DNA of 64,000 nt from Algoriphagus chordae (GTDB lineage: Bacteria; Bacteroidota; Bacteroidia; Cytophagales; Cyclobacteriaceae), in the NCBI RefSeq assembly GCF_003254055.1, contig NZ_QKZT01000002.1:124001-188000 (forward strand), read 5' to 3'. The position numbers and the translations under genes are program-made. Numbering within the stretch: position 1 is the first letter of the stretch; each line of letters opens with the position of its first letter. This document shows, piece after piece, positions 51,054-60,125 of this stretch. The notes beneath the pieces are model-generated. The model was not told where the DNA came from, did no database searches, and saw only the letters and a list, made by a program, of their open reading frames with translations.

Positions 51054-51550
51054 AAAAGTCGGTTTGTACCTCAAGATAATCAGCTTTTCAAAAACGACCT
51101 TTTCTAGTCAAAAGTTTTAAGATGATTTAGGAACAAACTAACAGGATTTATCATACGAAATAAGAGAATCATCCAATCCTAGTTTCATTCTATCTGCAGA
51201 AAACAAATGCTAACTTTTTATTTAATAACAAGACTTTCCTAAAAATTTTAAATATGTTTTTTCTCTAAAAAAGCCATGGAAAATGAAAGGCACTTTTTTT
51301 TCAATTTTTTAAAAAAAAACCGATTTCGTGACTTTTCGAAAAAGGAAAACGATTTCCATTACCATTCTTACAACAAATCAATTGTTTTGATAAGTATTAA
51401 ACAAATAATTCATTGTTCTGTTAAATCGATTTTTTCCATTCTATTTTAAGGGAAATGTTAATAATTGCAAAATTAAAATTAATACCACACTTTAGATTAG
51501 AAATATATGATCCCATATCTATTTCATATTGTATTTAACAATCAAACCTT
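51054..51550. other. 497-base divergent intergenic region before susC
   Basis: Very AT-rich, with runs of A and T at about 51288-51319. No gene is visible. No exact consensus promoter for susC is found; TAACTTTT at 51211-51218 has one mismatch. CAAAATTA at 51467-51474 is a -7 match on the minus strand but lacks a -33 box and lies over 400 bases from the DUF5686 gene. Confidence 0.5.
51373..51416. repeat. Pair of imperfect palindromes upstream of susC
   Basis: CAAATCAATTGTTTTG (51374-51389) is self-complementary at 14 of 16 positions, and ACAAATAATTCATTGT (51401-51416) at 12 of 16. Both begin with ACAAAT, 28 bases apart, about 135-180 bases before the susC start. Possible regulator-binding sites. 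Confidence 0.35.
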
Positions 51551-54535
51551 ATGAGAAACTATTTACTAAAAATCAAGACGTTGCTGCTTGTGATGCTACT
51601 GGTCACCAGTGCTTCGCTCGTCGCAAACGCCCAGTCCCGGACTATCACGGGAACCATCTTAGATGCAAACCTGGATGGGCCAGTTCCTGGCGCTACCATT
51701 ATGGTGAAGGGCACTACACGTGGAACTGCTTCAGATATCGATGGAAAGTTCACTTTAGATCTCCAAGCTGGTGATCAGATCCTTGTTGTATCATTTATTG
51801 GATATGCAAACAAGGAAGTGGAAATCGGATCGAAAACCGAATTCATCATTAACCTAGAAGAAGATATACAAAGTCTTGAAGAGGCTGTTGTAATCGGTTA
51901 TGGCTCTCAGGACAAGAAAGAATTGACTTCGGCAGTGGTCGCAGTGAAGCCTGAAGACTTTAACAAGGGTAACATTTCTAATCCTGCTCAATTGCTTCAA
52001 GGCAAGGTGGCAGGTCTATCCATTACACGTCCAGGAGGCAGCCCAAATGCTGGCTTCAATGTAAGACTACGAGGTCTTTCCACTTTTGGAGCTAACTCCT
52101 CTCCTTTGGTGGTCTTGGATGGGGTGATCGGAGCTTCTATAGACAATGTCGATCCAAATGACATTCAATCTATCGACGTATTGAAAGATGGATCTGCTGC
52201 AGCAATTTACGGAGCTAGAGGTTCTTCAGGTGTGATTCTGATCACTACTACTAAAAAGAACAAGAAAGACGGAATTGCTAACGTCTCCATTAATGCCTTT
52301 GGCACAATGAATCAAGCTACTAATTTGATCCCAATTCTTTCTGCTGACGAATTTGTTGCAAGAGGAGGAACTGATTTTGGTAGTGACACTGATTGGAGAA
52401 ATGAGTTAATTGACGATTCATTTTCTTACACTACTAATGCCAGCATATCCGGTGGTTTCAATAACACGAACTATATGGCAGCAGTCAATTACAGAGATAA
52501 TCAGGGAATTGTAAACGGTGTTTCCAACGAGCGTCTTAACACTCGAATAAATGTCTCCCAAGGAGCAATAAACAATCGCTTGAGATTGAATGTGAATCTA
52601 TCCTTTACAAATATTGAGGCTAATTCTATCAATGACGCAGCCTTCAGATATGCTACTCTGTACAATCCTACTGCTCCCATATTTGAGGACACTCAAGATG
52701 CACAAGAGAGATTTGGTGGCTATTTCCAAAGAGACCTATTTGATTTCTACAATCCAGTAGCCTTAGCCAACCAGCAGAAGTTTATCTCTGAGACTAAATC
52801 AGCCTTAGTATCTTATAGAGCTGAGTTTGACATTCTACCAAACCTGACTATTTCAGCTCAATATTCTCAAGACCGAAGCAATACACTTTCAGGTGATTTC
52901 TGGTCAAGATTAGACTATAACGTAGGCCTTGGTACAGGAGGTTCTGCGCAGAGAAGAACTAATGATAGAGTGCAGAAAATATTTGAATCAACCCTACGGT
53001 ATGAAATTGACCTTTCTGATGGACTGAACATGACGCTACTCGGTGGTGTCGCTACCCAGTCAACAGAAAACCAAGGATTTAACGCTAGAGTTAAGCAATA
53101 TTTATTTGATTTAGGATGGGACAATTTGGGTGCTGGTTCTATCAGACTTGGTAATAGTACAGATGTAGCTTCCTATGCAAACGAAGATCAACTTAACTCT
53201 CTCTTTGGTAGAGCAAACTTCAACTGGCGCAATAGAATATTCCTTTCAGCTTCAGTAAGAGCTGAGACTTATTCTGGATTTGGAGCGAACAACCAAACTG
53301 GCGTTTTTCCGGCAGTAAGTTTAGGCGCTGACTTCACCCAGTTTTTCAACATGGGTATTTTCAGCCAATTCAAGCCTAGAGTTTCTTACGGTATCACAGG
53401 TAACCTTCCTCCATCACCTACCTTGGCACTTGGTGTCTATGGCAATGGAAACAGAGTTGATCTAGACGGAGATCCCTTAACTCAAAATGATGTGTATGTA
53501 GGAATCGTGCAAAACTCAAATCCAAACAAGGATCTCAAATGGGAAACCAAAAGTGAGATTGACGTGGGATTAGACTTCGGAATGTGGAATAACAAATTAA
53601 CAGGTAGTGTTGATTACTATGTAAGAAACATCTCCGATCTACTATTCAATGTACCAGTAGCTACTGGCGCTCCAAACCCATTTGACCCAGGAAGATTCAA
53701 CACCGCTTCCTCTACATGGGTAAACCTAGCTGACCTAAGAGCTGCAGGATTTGAATTTGCAGTGAGCGCCCATGATATCAAATTAGGGCCTATCATGTGG
53801 CATCCATCTTTCAACTTTACACTTTATGACAAGACTACCATTGAGAGTTTGTCAGCAGGTGACTTAGGATTCGATGAGCTAAGATTTGCAACGCCAGGTG
53901 CTCCAGGCCAAAATAACAACCCAATCATCTACAACAGAGTAGGTCAGACACTGGGTGACTTCTACGGCCCAAGACTGGAAGGACTGACTGAAGATGGACA
54001 ATATATCCTTTCTACTACAAATCCTGACGAATTTGAGAAATTAGGAAATGGACTTCCTAAAGGAGAATTTGGTTTTGCCAACAACTTCGTATGGAACCAG
54101 TGGAACTTCAGCTTCTTCTTTAGAGGAGCTTGGGGACATGATCTATATAATTCTTATAGAGGATTCTACGAAAACCAAGATGCCTCATCCAATACTTGGA
54201 ACTCAGTGAATACTACAAAGACTGAGGTGGTAACCTCCACCCCTACCTTCAATAGCTCATATATTGAGGATGCATCCTTTATTAGATTGGACAATTTGGA
54301 GTTAGGTTATAACTTCAAAACCTCTTCTAAAAACTTGAATGCATTCAGAGTTTATTTTGCAGCGCAAAACCTGTTTACAATTACTGATTACACAGGTATT
54401 GACCCAGAGGTTAGAGTAACAGACTCTGAGAATGGCGATGGTTTTACCACTTCATTGTCTCCTGGAATTGAGAGAAGAAACACTTACTTCCAGACGAGAT
54501 CCTTCACTTTGGGTGTAACACTAAATTTCAAATAA
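51551..54535 (+). CDS. susC: SusC/RagA-type TonB-dependent outer-membrane transporter
   Basis: 994 residues. Signal peptide (LLLVMLLVTSASLVANAQ), then a CarboxypepD_reg-like domain (RTITGTILDANLDGPVPGAT, SFIGYANKEVEIG), the SusC box region EEAVVIGYGSQDKKELTSAV, the plug (VDPNDIQSIDVLKDGSAAAI, YGARGSSGVILITTT) and a 22-strand-type barrel ending in YFQTRSFTLGVTLNFK. There is no STN domain, so no direct anti-sigma signalling is predicted, and no sigma/anti-sigma pair is nearby. It pairs with the SusD lipoprotein 19 bases downstream. The substrate is unknown. Confidence 0.96.
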   Translation: MRNYLLKIKTLLLVMLLVTSASLVANAQSRTITGTILDANLDGPVPGATIMVKGTTRGTASDIDGKFTLDLQAGDQILVVSFIGYANKEVEIGSKTEFIINLEEDIQSLEEAVVIGYGSQDKKELTSAVVAVKPEDFNKGNISNPAQLLQGKVAGLSITRPGGSPNAGFNVRLRGLSTFGANSSPLVVLDGVIGASIDNVDPNDIQSIDVLKDGSAAAIYGARGSSGVILITTTKKNKKDGIANVSINAFGTMNQATNLIPILSADEFVARGGTDFGSDTDWRNELIDDSFSYTTNASISGGFNNTNYMAAVNYRDNQGIVNGVSNERLNTRINVSQGAINNRLRLNVNLSFTNIEANSINDAAFRYATLYNPTAPIFEDTQDAQERFGGYFQRDLFDFYNPVALANQQKFISETKSALVSYRAEFDILPNLTISAQYSQDRSNTLSGDFWSRLDYNVGLGTGGSAQRRTNDRVQKIFESTLRYEIDLSDGLNMTLLGGVATQSTENQGFNARVKQYLFDLGWDNLGAGSIRLGNSTDVASYANEDQLNSLFGRANFNWRNRIFLSASVRAETYSGFGANNQTGVFPAVSLGADFTQFFNMGIFSQFKPRVSYGITGNLPPSPTLALGVYGNGNRVDLDGDPLTQNDVYVGIVQNSNPNKDLKWETKSEIDVGLDFGMWNNKLTGSVDYYVRNISDLLFNVPVATGAPNPFDPGRFNTASSTWVNLADLRAAGFEFAVSAHDIKLGPIMWHPSFNFTLYDKTTIESLSAGDLGFDELRFATPGAPGQNNNPIIYNRVGQTLGDFYGPRLEGLTEDGQYILSTTNPDEFEKLGNGLPKGEFGFANNFVWNQWNFSFFFRGAWGHDLYNSYRGFYENQDASSNTWNSVNTTKTEVVTSTPTFNSSYIEDASFIRLDNLELGYNFKTSSKNLNAFRVYFAAQNLFTITDYTGIDPEVRVTDSENGDGFTTSLSPGIERRNTYFQTRSFTLGVTLNFK

Positions 54536-54554
54536 TTAAAATAATAACAGAGCT

Positions 54555-56042
54555 ATGTTAAAATATATAAGTAAAATCTGTTTAGTGATCCCAATGGTAT
54601 TCTTGCTGGGATCCTGCTGGGAACTGGACCAGGAAGTACTGGACGGTGTCACGCCTGAGGATGTAGCAAATAGTGACAATCCCGAATTGGTAGAGGTACT
54701 GAAAGCTTCTGCCTATTCTAGAATAGTAGGAAGCTGGGGTGGACACAACAGTATCTGGTCTATCAACGAAGTAGCATCTGATGAAATGGCAATTCCTCAA
54801 AAAGGTCCAGATTGGGAAGATGGAGGAATTTGGCTTCGTGTTCACCGTCATACTTGGGGAACATCTGAAGATGCTTTTAACAACTCATGGAACTATTGCT
54901 TTACTGCAATTGGAGAGATCAACAACTTGATTATTTCCTTCCCCGATGTAGAATTGCTGGTAGCAGAATTAAAGGTATTGCGTGCGCTTCCTTATCTATG
55001 GCTGTTGGATTCCTTTGGTAATGTCCCTATTGTAACGGAGGAATCCACTGGAGGCAATCCTACGAATAATACTCGTCAAGAGGTATTTGATTTCATCGAA
55101 AGTTCTATCCTTGAAAACATCGACTTGCTAGCAAAAGCAGACACCAAGACTACACTGAATTACTATTCTGCCCAAGCAATGCTTGCAAAACTTTACCTCA
55201 ATGCAGAGATCTATACAGGCACACCAAGATGGGCTGATGCTGAAGCTGCTGCTAACGAAGTGATCTCAGGACCGTATTCTTTGAGTTCTAATTTCTTCTC
55301 AAACTTTGCGACAAGAAACGGTGGTTCCACTGAAAACATTCTTACCCTTCCATATGATGAAAACAATGCAGCAGGATTTAACCTGGCCATGATGACTTTG
55401 CATTACCTGAACCAGAACACATTTGATTTGAGTGCACAGCCTTGGAATGGTTATGCTTCTTTGGAGGAGTTTTATAATAATTTCGACGATGAAGATATAA
55501 GAAAGAATAGTTTCTTAGAGGGCCCACAATTTTCATCAGATGGATCTAGACTGGAAGATTTGTCTGCTGAGGAAAATGATCCTGACGGACCTCCACTTAC
55601 CTTCACTCCGGACATCAATATGCTTGCACCAAATGCATTAAGACAAGCAGGTGTAAGAGTTGGTAAATTTGAGTTTGCTCCTGGAGCAGGACAAGAATTG
55701 AGTAATGATTACCCGCTATTCAGACTAGGCGACATTATTCTAATCAAATCAGAAGCTGCATTCAGACAGGGTAAAATGGCAGAAGCACTTGATGCATTGA
55801 ACCAAGTGAGAACTAGAGCTGGTCTTACTCCTCTTGCTACAATCACTGCTGATGCAATCTATGAAGAAAGAGGCTTTGAAATGTTTGCAGAAGCAAGCAG
55901 AAGAACAGATATGATCCGCTTTGGCAAGTTCTTGCTTCCTTGGTGGGAAAAAGAATCTTCTCAAGAATTTAGACAGCTTTTCCCTATACCTCTTCAGCAA
56001 ATCAACGCCAACCCAAGCCTAAAGCAAAACCCAGGTTATTAA
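54555..56042 (+). CDS. susD: SusD/RagB-type substrate-binding lipoprotein
   Basis: 495 residues. Lipoprotein signal with Cys21 (VIPMVFLLGSC). The family pattern is clear: DGVTPEDVANSDNPELVEVL, LRALPYLWLLDSFGNVPIVT, YYSAQAMLAKLYLNAEIYTG, and the C-terminal IILIKSEAAFRQGKMAEALD followed by ALNQVRTRAGL and EERGFEMFAEASRRTDMIRF. It forms the lid over SusC. No carbohydrate enzyme lies in the same unit. A terminator follows. Confidence 0.96.
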   Translation: MLKYISKICLVIPMVFLLGSCWELDQEVLDGVTPEDVANSDNPELVEVLKASAYSRIVGSWGGHNSIWSINEVASDEMAIPQKGPDWEDGGIWLRVHRHTWGTSEDAFNNSWNYCFTAIGEINNLIISFPDVELLVAELKVLRALPYLWLLDSFGNVPIVTEESTGGNPTNNTRQEVFDFIESSILENIDLLAKADTKTTLNYYSAQAMLAKLYLNAEIYTGTPRWADAEAAANEVISGPYSLSSNFFSNFATRNGGSTENILTLPYDENNAAGFNLAMMTLHYLNQNTFDLSAQPWNGYASLEEFYNNFDDEDIRKNSFLEGPQFSSDGSRLEDLSAEENDPDGPPLTFTPDINMLAPNALRQAGVRVGKFEFAPGAGQELSNDYPLFRLGDIILIKSEAAFRQGKMAEALDALNQVRTRAGLTPLATITADAIYEERGFEMFAEASRRTDMIRFGKFLLPWWEKESSQEFRQLFPIPLQQINANPSLKQNPGY

Positions 56043-56061
56043 GTAGGCACTATATAGTTTC

Positions 56062-56094
56062 AAAAGGAAGTGCAGGACCTGCACTTCCTTTTTT
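56062..56094 (+). terminator. Intrinsic terminator after susD
   Basis: AAGGAAGTGCAGG and CCTGCACTTCCTT (56064-56090) form a nearly perfect 12-13-bp stem with a minimal loop, followed by six T. It separates susCD from the lipoprotein genes. Confidence 0.9.
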
Positions 56095-56235
56095 CACTTC
56101 TAACTTCCTGAAATTTCAGCAGGAAACTGGAATTGTCCTCCCAGGAAATTTCCGATTCACCCCACATCAGCTATCTTAACACCTCAATCAGCCTTACTTA
56201 CTTAATAGCCTGATCATCCGATAGCATTACGCGAA

Positions 56236-56823
56236 ATGAAAACCAACTACAGTTTCTTAAATCACCCTTATCTCGTATTGATACTGGCTAGTCTCATTCT
56301 ATTTTCCTGTTCATCTGAGTATCAAAAAATGGAATCAGCCCAACTAGCTTCTGGAAAACTGGAAAACAGCCTATTCCTTGGATTAGAACTTGGAATGGAC
56401 AAGAAAACCTTCTATGCAGAATGCTGGGAGATGAATAAAGAGGGGATATTAATAAACGGACCCACCGAACTCTCCGTCGAATACCAAGTAGACTTGCCCT
56501 CTGCCAAACCTGCAAAAATGCGATTTTACCCTAAATTCAACGATGACAAAATCTACCTTATGCCAGTGGATTACACCTACGAAGGATGGGCTCCCTGGAA
56601 TGATGAGCTGGCAGTAGAAAAACTACGTGCAGATGTACTTGCGCTTTATGAAGACTGGTATGGAGAGGGGTTTATAGAAGTGAAAAGTGAAGACGGCAAC
56701 CAAGTCGCATTTGTAAAAGTGGATGGCAACCGTCGAACAAGAATATTTAAGAAAAATCTTTCTACAGTTCGGGTAGAAATAGTAGATCTACCGATCTTAC
56801 ATCAGATAGAAAACCCAGCATGA
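56236..56823 (+). CDS. Orphan lipoprotein of the FG-GAP locus
   Basis: 195 residues with a lipoprotein signal (YLVLILASLILFSC, Cys25). No family is recognised. The mature part contains NSLFLGLELGMDKKTFYAEC, then a beta-rich section (AKMRFYPKFNDDKIYLMPVD) and a helical segment (ELAVEKLRADVLALYEDWYG). Its end overlaps the next gene by 4 bases (ATGA), so it is translated together with the large FG-GAP protein and probably works with it. It may be found only in such loci, which I cannot test. Confidence 0.7.
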   Translation: MKTNYSFLNHPYLVLILASLILFSCSSEYQKMESAQLASGKLENSLFLGLELGMDKKTFYAECWEMNKEGILINGPTELSVEYQVDLPSAKPAKMRFYPKFNDDKIYLMPVDYTYEGWAPWNDELAVEKLRADVLALYEDWYGEGFIEVKSEDGNQVAFVKVDGNRRTRIFKKNLSTVRVEIVDLPILHQIENPA

Positions 56824-59800
56824 AGAGACGCCTAATACTATATTCAGCACTCGTTTCTTTATTCGCTTGTCAGCCTAAAATAGAGAAATCTCCTACGCTT
56901 TTTGAATCGATTCCCTCCACCGAATCAGGAATTGACTTTGCTAACACCCTTCCTTTCAACGAAGAATTTAATATTTTCACCTATCGAAATTTTTACAATG
57001 GAGGAGGCGTCGCCTTAGGAGATATCAATAATGACGGTTTACTCGATGTGTATCTCAGCTCCAATCTTGGAGATAACAAATTGTATCTCAACAAAGGAGA
57101 GTTCAAGTTCGAGGACATTACCGAATCATCTGGAGTAAAGGGTTCACGTGCTTGGAGCACAGGAGTAGCCATGGCAGATGTAAATGGCGATGGATTTCTG
57201 GACATCTATGTTTGCAATTCTGGAGATATCGCCGGAGACAACAAGCAGAATGAGCTCTTCATCAATCAGCAGGATGGTACTTTCAAAGAAGAAGCAGAAT
57301 TATACGGATTGGCTGATCAAGGCTTTTCTACTCATGCAGTTTTTTTTGATTACGACAAGGACGGAGACCTCGACACCTATTTGCTCAACAATAGCTACCA
57401 AGCAATCGGGAGCTTCAATAAAATGCAAAATGAGCGCCCCAAGCGGGATTCAGTGGGGGGCGACAAACTCTTTAGAAATGATGATGGTAAATTCGTTGAC
57501 GTCAGTGAAGAAGCTGGTATATACGGTTCTATTATAGGCTTTGGGCTAGGCATTACCATTGGAGATGTGAATCAGGATTCTTGGCCGGATATTTTCATTT
57601 CAAATGATTTCTTCGAAAAGGATTACCTCTACATCAATAATCAAGATGGAACCTTCAGCGAATCTCTAGAAACTGCCATGAGATCAATTTCTGCTGCATC
57701 TATGGGAGCTGATATTGCAGACATCAATGGCGATGGATGGCTGGACATCTTTGTTACAGACATGCTTCCCGAGCCTCCAGAACGCTTAAAACAAGTAACT
57801 ACTTTTGAAAATTGGGATAAATTCAAGTTCAACAAGGAACACGGCTATCATTACCAGTATTCCCGAAATATGCTCCATATCAACAATGGAGATGGCACCT
57901 TCAGTGAAATGGGGAGAATGGCAAATGTAGAAGCTACTGACTGGAGCTGGGGAGCCTTGATTTTTGATATGGACAATGATGGCAAACGAGATATTTTTGT
58001 AGCAAATGGCATATATCAAGACATCACTGACTTAGATTATTTGAACTTTATAGATGATGATGCTACCAAAAGCAAAATTATCTCTCAGGAAGGAGTCGAT
58101 TATAAAGCCTTGATCGACCCTATCCCGATTAATGCTATTCCTAATTATGCCTATAGAAACTTAGGTAATCTGCAGTTTGAAAATATGGCCGACAGTTGGG
58201 GATTAGCTGAAGCCATCCACTCAAATGGTGCAGCTTATGGAGACTTGGATAATGATGGCTCACTGGATTTGATTGTCAGCAATGTCAACCAGCCTGTCTC
58301 TATTTTCAAAAACAATGGGAAAAAACTACTGCCTCAAAATCACTCCGTTCAAATCAAGCTTATAGGAAAAGGGAAAAATACACAAGCGATTGGCGCGCAA
58401 ATTAAAATACATTCAGGAACGCAGGTTTTTTATGCTGAGCAGATGCCTAACCGCGGTTTTGAATCTTCAGTGGATCCAAAAGTCAGCATTGGCCTGGGCG
58501 GAATTAGTACTATCGATCTCATTCAAGTGCTTTGGCCAGATGGCTCCTATTCCAAATTAGAGCATGTTCCCTCCGATACGCTAGTAACCTTAAATTGGGC
58601 AGAATCCAGCCCAATGCCAGATAGCGATGTATTCTTCGAAAAACCAAACGCTCCCTTTTTCCATAAGTATGAGGCTAGTCTAATTGATTTCCACCATGAG
58701 GAAAACCCAGTAGTAGATTTCGATCGAGATCGCCTTACTTTCCATATGTACTCAACTGAAGGGCCTGCTTTTGCCAAAGGAGACGTAAACGGAGATGGAG
58801 TAGATGACCTGTATTTCGGGGGAGCCAAAGGATTCTCCGGCAAATTATACGTAGGATCAAGATCAGGAAACTACACGCTTTCAGAACAAAAATCGCTCAA
58901 AGACGATAGTATCTCGGAGGATGTTGATGCTGTATTTTTCGATGCCAATGCAGACGGCTCACTTGACCTATTCGTAAGCTCAGGAGGAAATGAATCTGGA
59001 CTTGGTTCTCCCGAACTTACCGATAGACTTTATCTCAATGACGGTAAAGGAAATTTCACTAAAAGCTCTCAACCTGGTTTCAATGCAAATCGGGGAAGCA
59101 CCTCTTCAGTTCAAGTTTTAGATCTAAACTCCGACGGAAGTCCTGACCTCTTTATCGCCGGGAGATTGGTTCCATTTGTCTATGGCGCACCAGCAAGTAG
59201 CAGCGTTTGGATCAATGATGGCAAGGGGAATTTCACTGACCAAACCTCAACTTTGGCTCCAGAACTGAACGAAATCGGCATGATTACAGATTCTAAAGTT
59301 CTTGATTGGGACGCTGATGGGAATGAAGATTTGGTGTTGGTTGGTGAATGGATTGCGCCAGTTTTCTTTAGAAATAATGGGCAAATGCTGGAAAGAATTG
59401 AGATGCCCGAACTCGAAAATTTAAAGGGCTGGAACAGAACCTTAGAAGTGGCAGACCTTGACGGAAACGGGCTACCTGATTTGATACTAGGAAATAATGG
59501 TTTGAATTCAAGGTTCAAAGTTTCACAATCTACCCCTGTGAAAATGTACCTCAATGATTTCGACCAAAATGGATCTATCGAACATCTCTTTATCCGGCAG
59601 GTAGGTGAAATGCAAATCCCATATACCCTCAAGCATGAATTGGAACGTCAAGTCCCTTCAATCAAAAAACAATATATGCGATACAGCACCTATAATAACC
59701 AACAGCTCGCAGATATATTCCCGCAAGAAGTCCTGGACAAATCCATTATCAGCGAACTGAACAATTTAGCCTCTGGTGTGCTGATGAATGAAGGGAATGG

Positions 59801-60125
59801 CAAGTTTACTTGGAAACCTTTCCCAAGGATGGCTCAGCGATCTTATGTTTTTGCGATCCAAACTGCCGACTTCAATAAGGATGGAATATTGGACCTACTC
59901 CTTGGAGGAAATCTCTCGCAAGCAAAACCTGAAGTCGGAAAATATGATGCTAGTTATGGAGATGTCCTCCTTGGCAATGGCGACGGCACATTTAACTTTT
60001 GGCCAAATGCAGAAAACGGCCTCAAACTTGAAGGTGATATAAGAGCCTTTTCTGACTTAGGTGATGGAAAAATCCTGGTTGTGAAGAATTCTTCGGCAGC
60101 AGAAATCTGGGAATACAACAAGTGA
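56820..60125 (+). CDS. FG-GAP/VCBS repeat and ASPIC/UnbV domain lipoprotein, copy 1
   Basis: 1,101 residues. Lipoprotein signal with Cys17 (YSALVSLFAC). More than a dozen calcium-binding repeats of DxDxDGxxD type follow, such as GDINNDGLLDVYLSS, ADVNGDGFLDIYVCN, FDMDNDGKRDIFVANG and ADFNKDGILDLLLGG, expected to form seven-bladed propellers. An ASPIC/UnbV domain lies at about 508-590 (QAIGAQIKIHSGTQVFYAEQ, IQVLWPDGSYSKLEHV), splitting the protein into two propeller parts. It is close in architecture to CRTAC1-like proteins. The start overlaps the previous stop by 4 bases. Confidence 0.9.
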   Translation: MKRRLILYSALVSLFACQPKIEKSPTLFESIPSTESGIDFANTLPFNEEFNIFTYRNFYNGGGVALGDINNDGLLDVYLSSNLGDNKLYLNKGEFKFEDITESSGVKGSRAWSTGVAMADVNGDGFLDIYVCNSGDIAGDNKQNELFINQQDGTFKEEAELYGLADQGFSTHAVFFDYDKDGDLDTYLLNNSYQAIGSFNKMQNERPKRDSVGGDKLFRNDDGKFVDVSEEAGIYGSIIGFGLGITIGDVNQDSWPDIFISNDFFEKDYLYINNQDGTFSESLETAMRSISAASMGADIADINGDGWLDIFVTDMLPEPPERLKQVTTFENWDKFKFNKEHGYHYQYSRNMLHINNGDGTFSEMGRMANVEATDWSWGALIFDMDNDGKRDIFVANGIYQDITDLDYLNFIDDDATKSKIISQEGVDYKALIDPIPINAIPNYAYRNLGNLQFENMADSWGLAEAIHSNGAAYGDLDNDGSLDLIVSNVNQPVSIFKNNGKKLLPQNHSVQIKLIGKGKNTQAIGAQIKIHSGTQVFYAEQMPNRGFESSVDPKVSIGLGGISTIDLIQVLWPDGSYSKLEHVPSDTLVTLNWAESSPMPDSDVFFEKPNAPFFHKYEASLIDFHHEENPVVDFDRDRLTFHMYSTEGPAFAKGDVNGDGVDDLYFGGAKGFSGKLYVGSRSGNYTLSEQKSLKDDSISEDVDAVFFDANADGSLDLFVSSGGNESGLGSPELTDRLYLNDGKGNFTKSSQPGFNANRGSTSSVQVLDLNSDGSPDLFIAGRLVPFVYGAPASSSVWINDGKGNFTDQTSTLAPELNEIGMITDSKVLDWDADGNEDLVLVGEWIAPVFFRNNGQMLERIEMPELENLKGWNRTLEVADLDGNGLPDLILGNNGLNSRFKVSQSTPVKMYLNDFDQNGSIEHLFIRQVGEMQIPYTLKHELERQVPSIKKQYMRYSTYNNQQLADIFPQEVLDKSIISELNNLASGVLMNEGNGKFTWKPFPRMAQRSYVFAIQTADFNKDGILDLLLGGNLSQAKPEVGKYDASYGDVLLGNGDGTFNFWPNAENGLKLEGDIRAFSDLGDGKILVVKNSSAAEIWEYNK

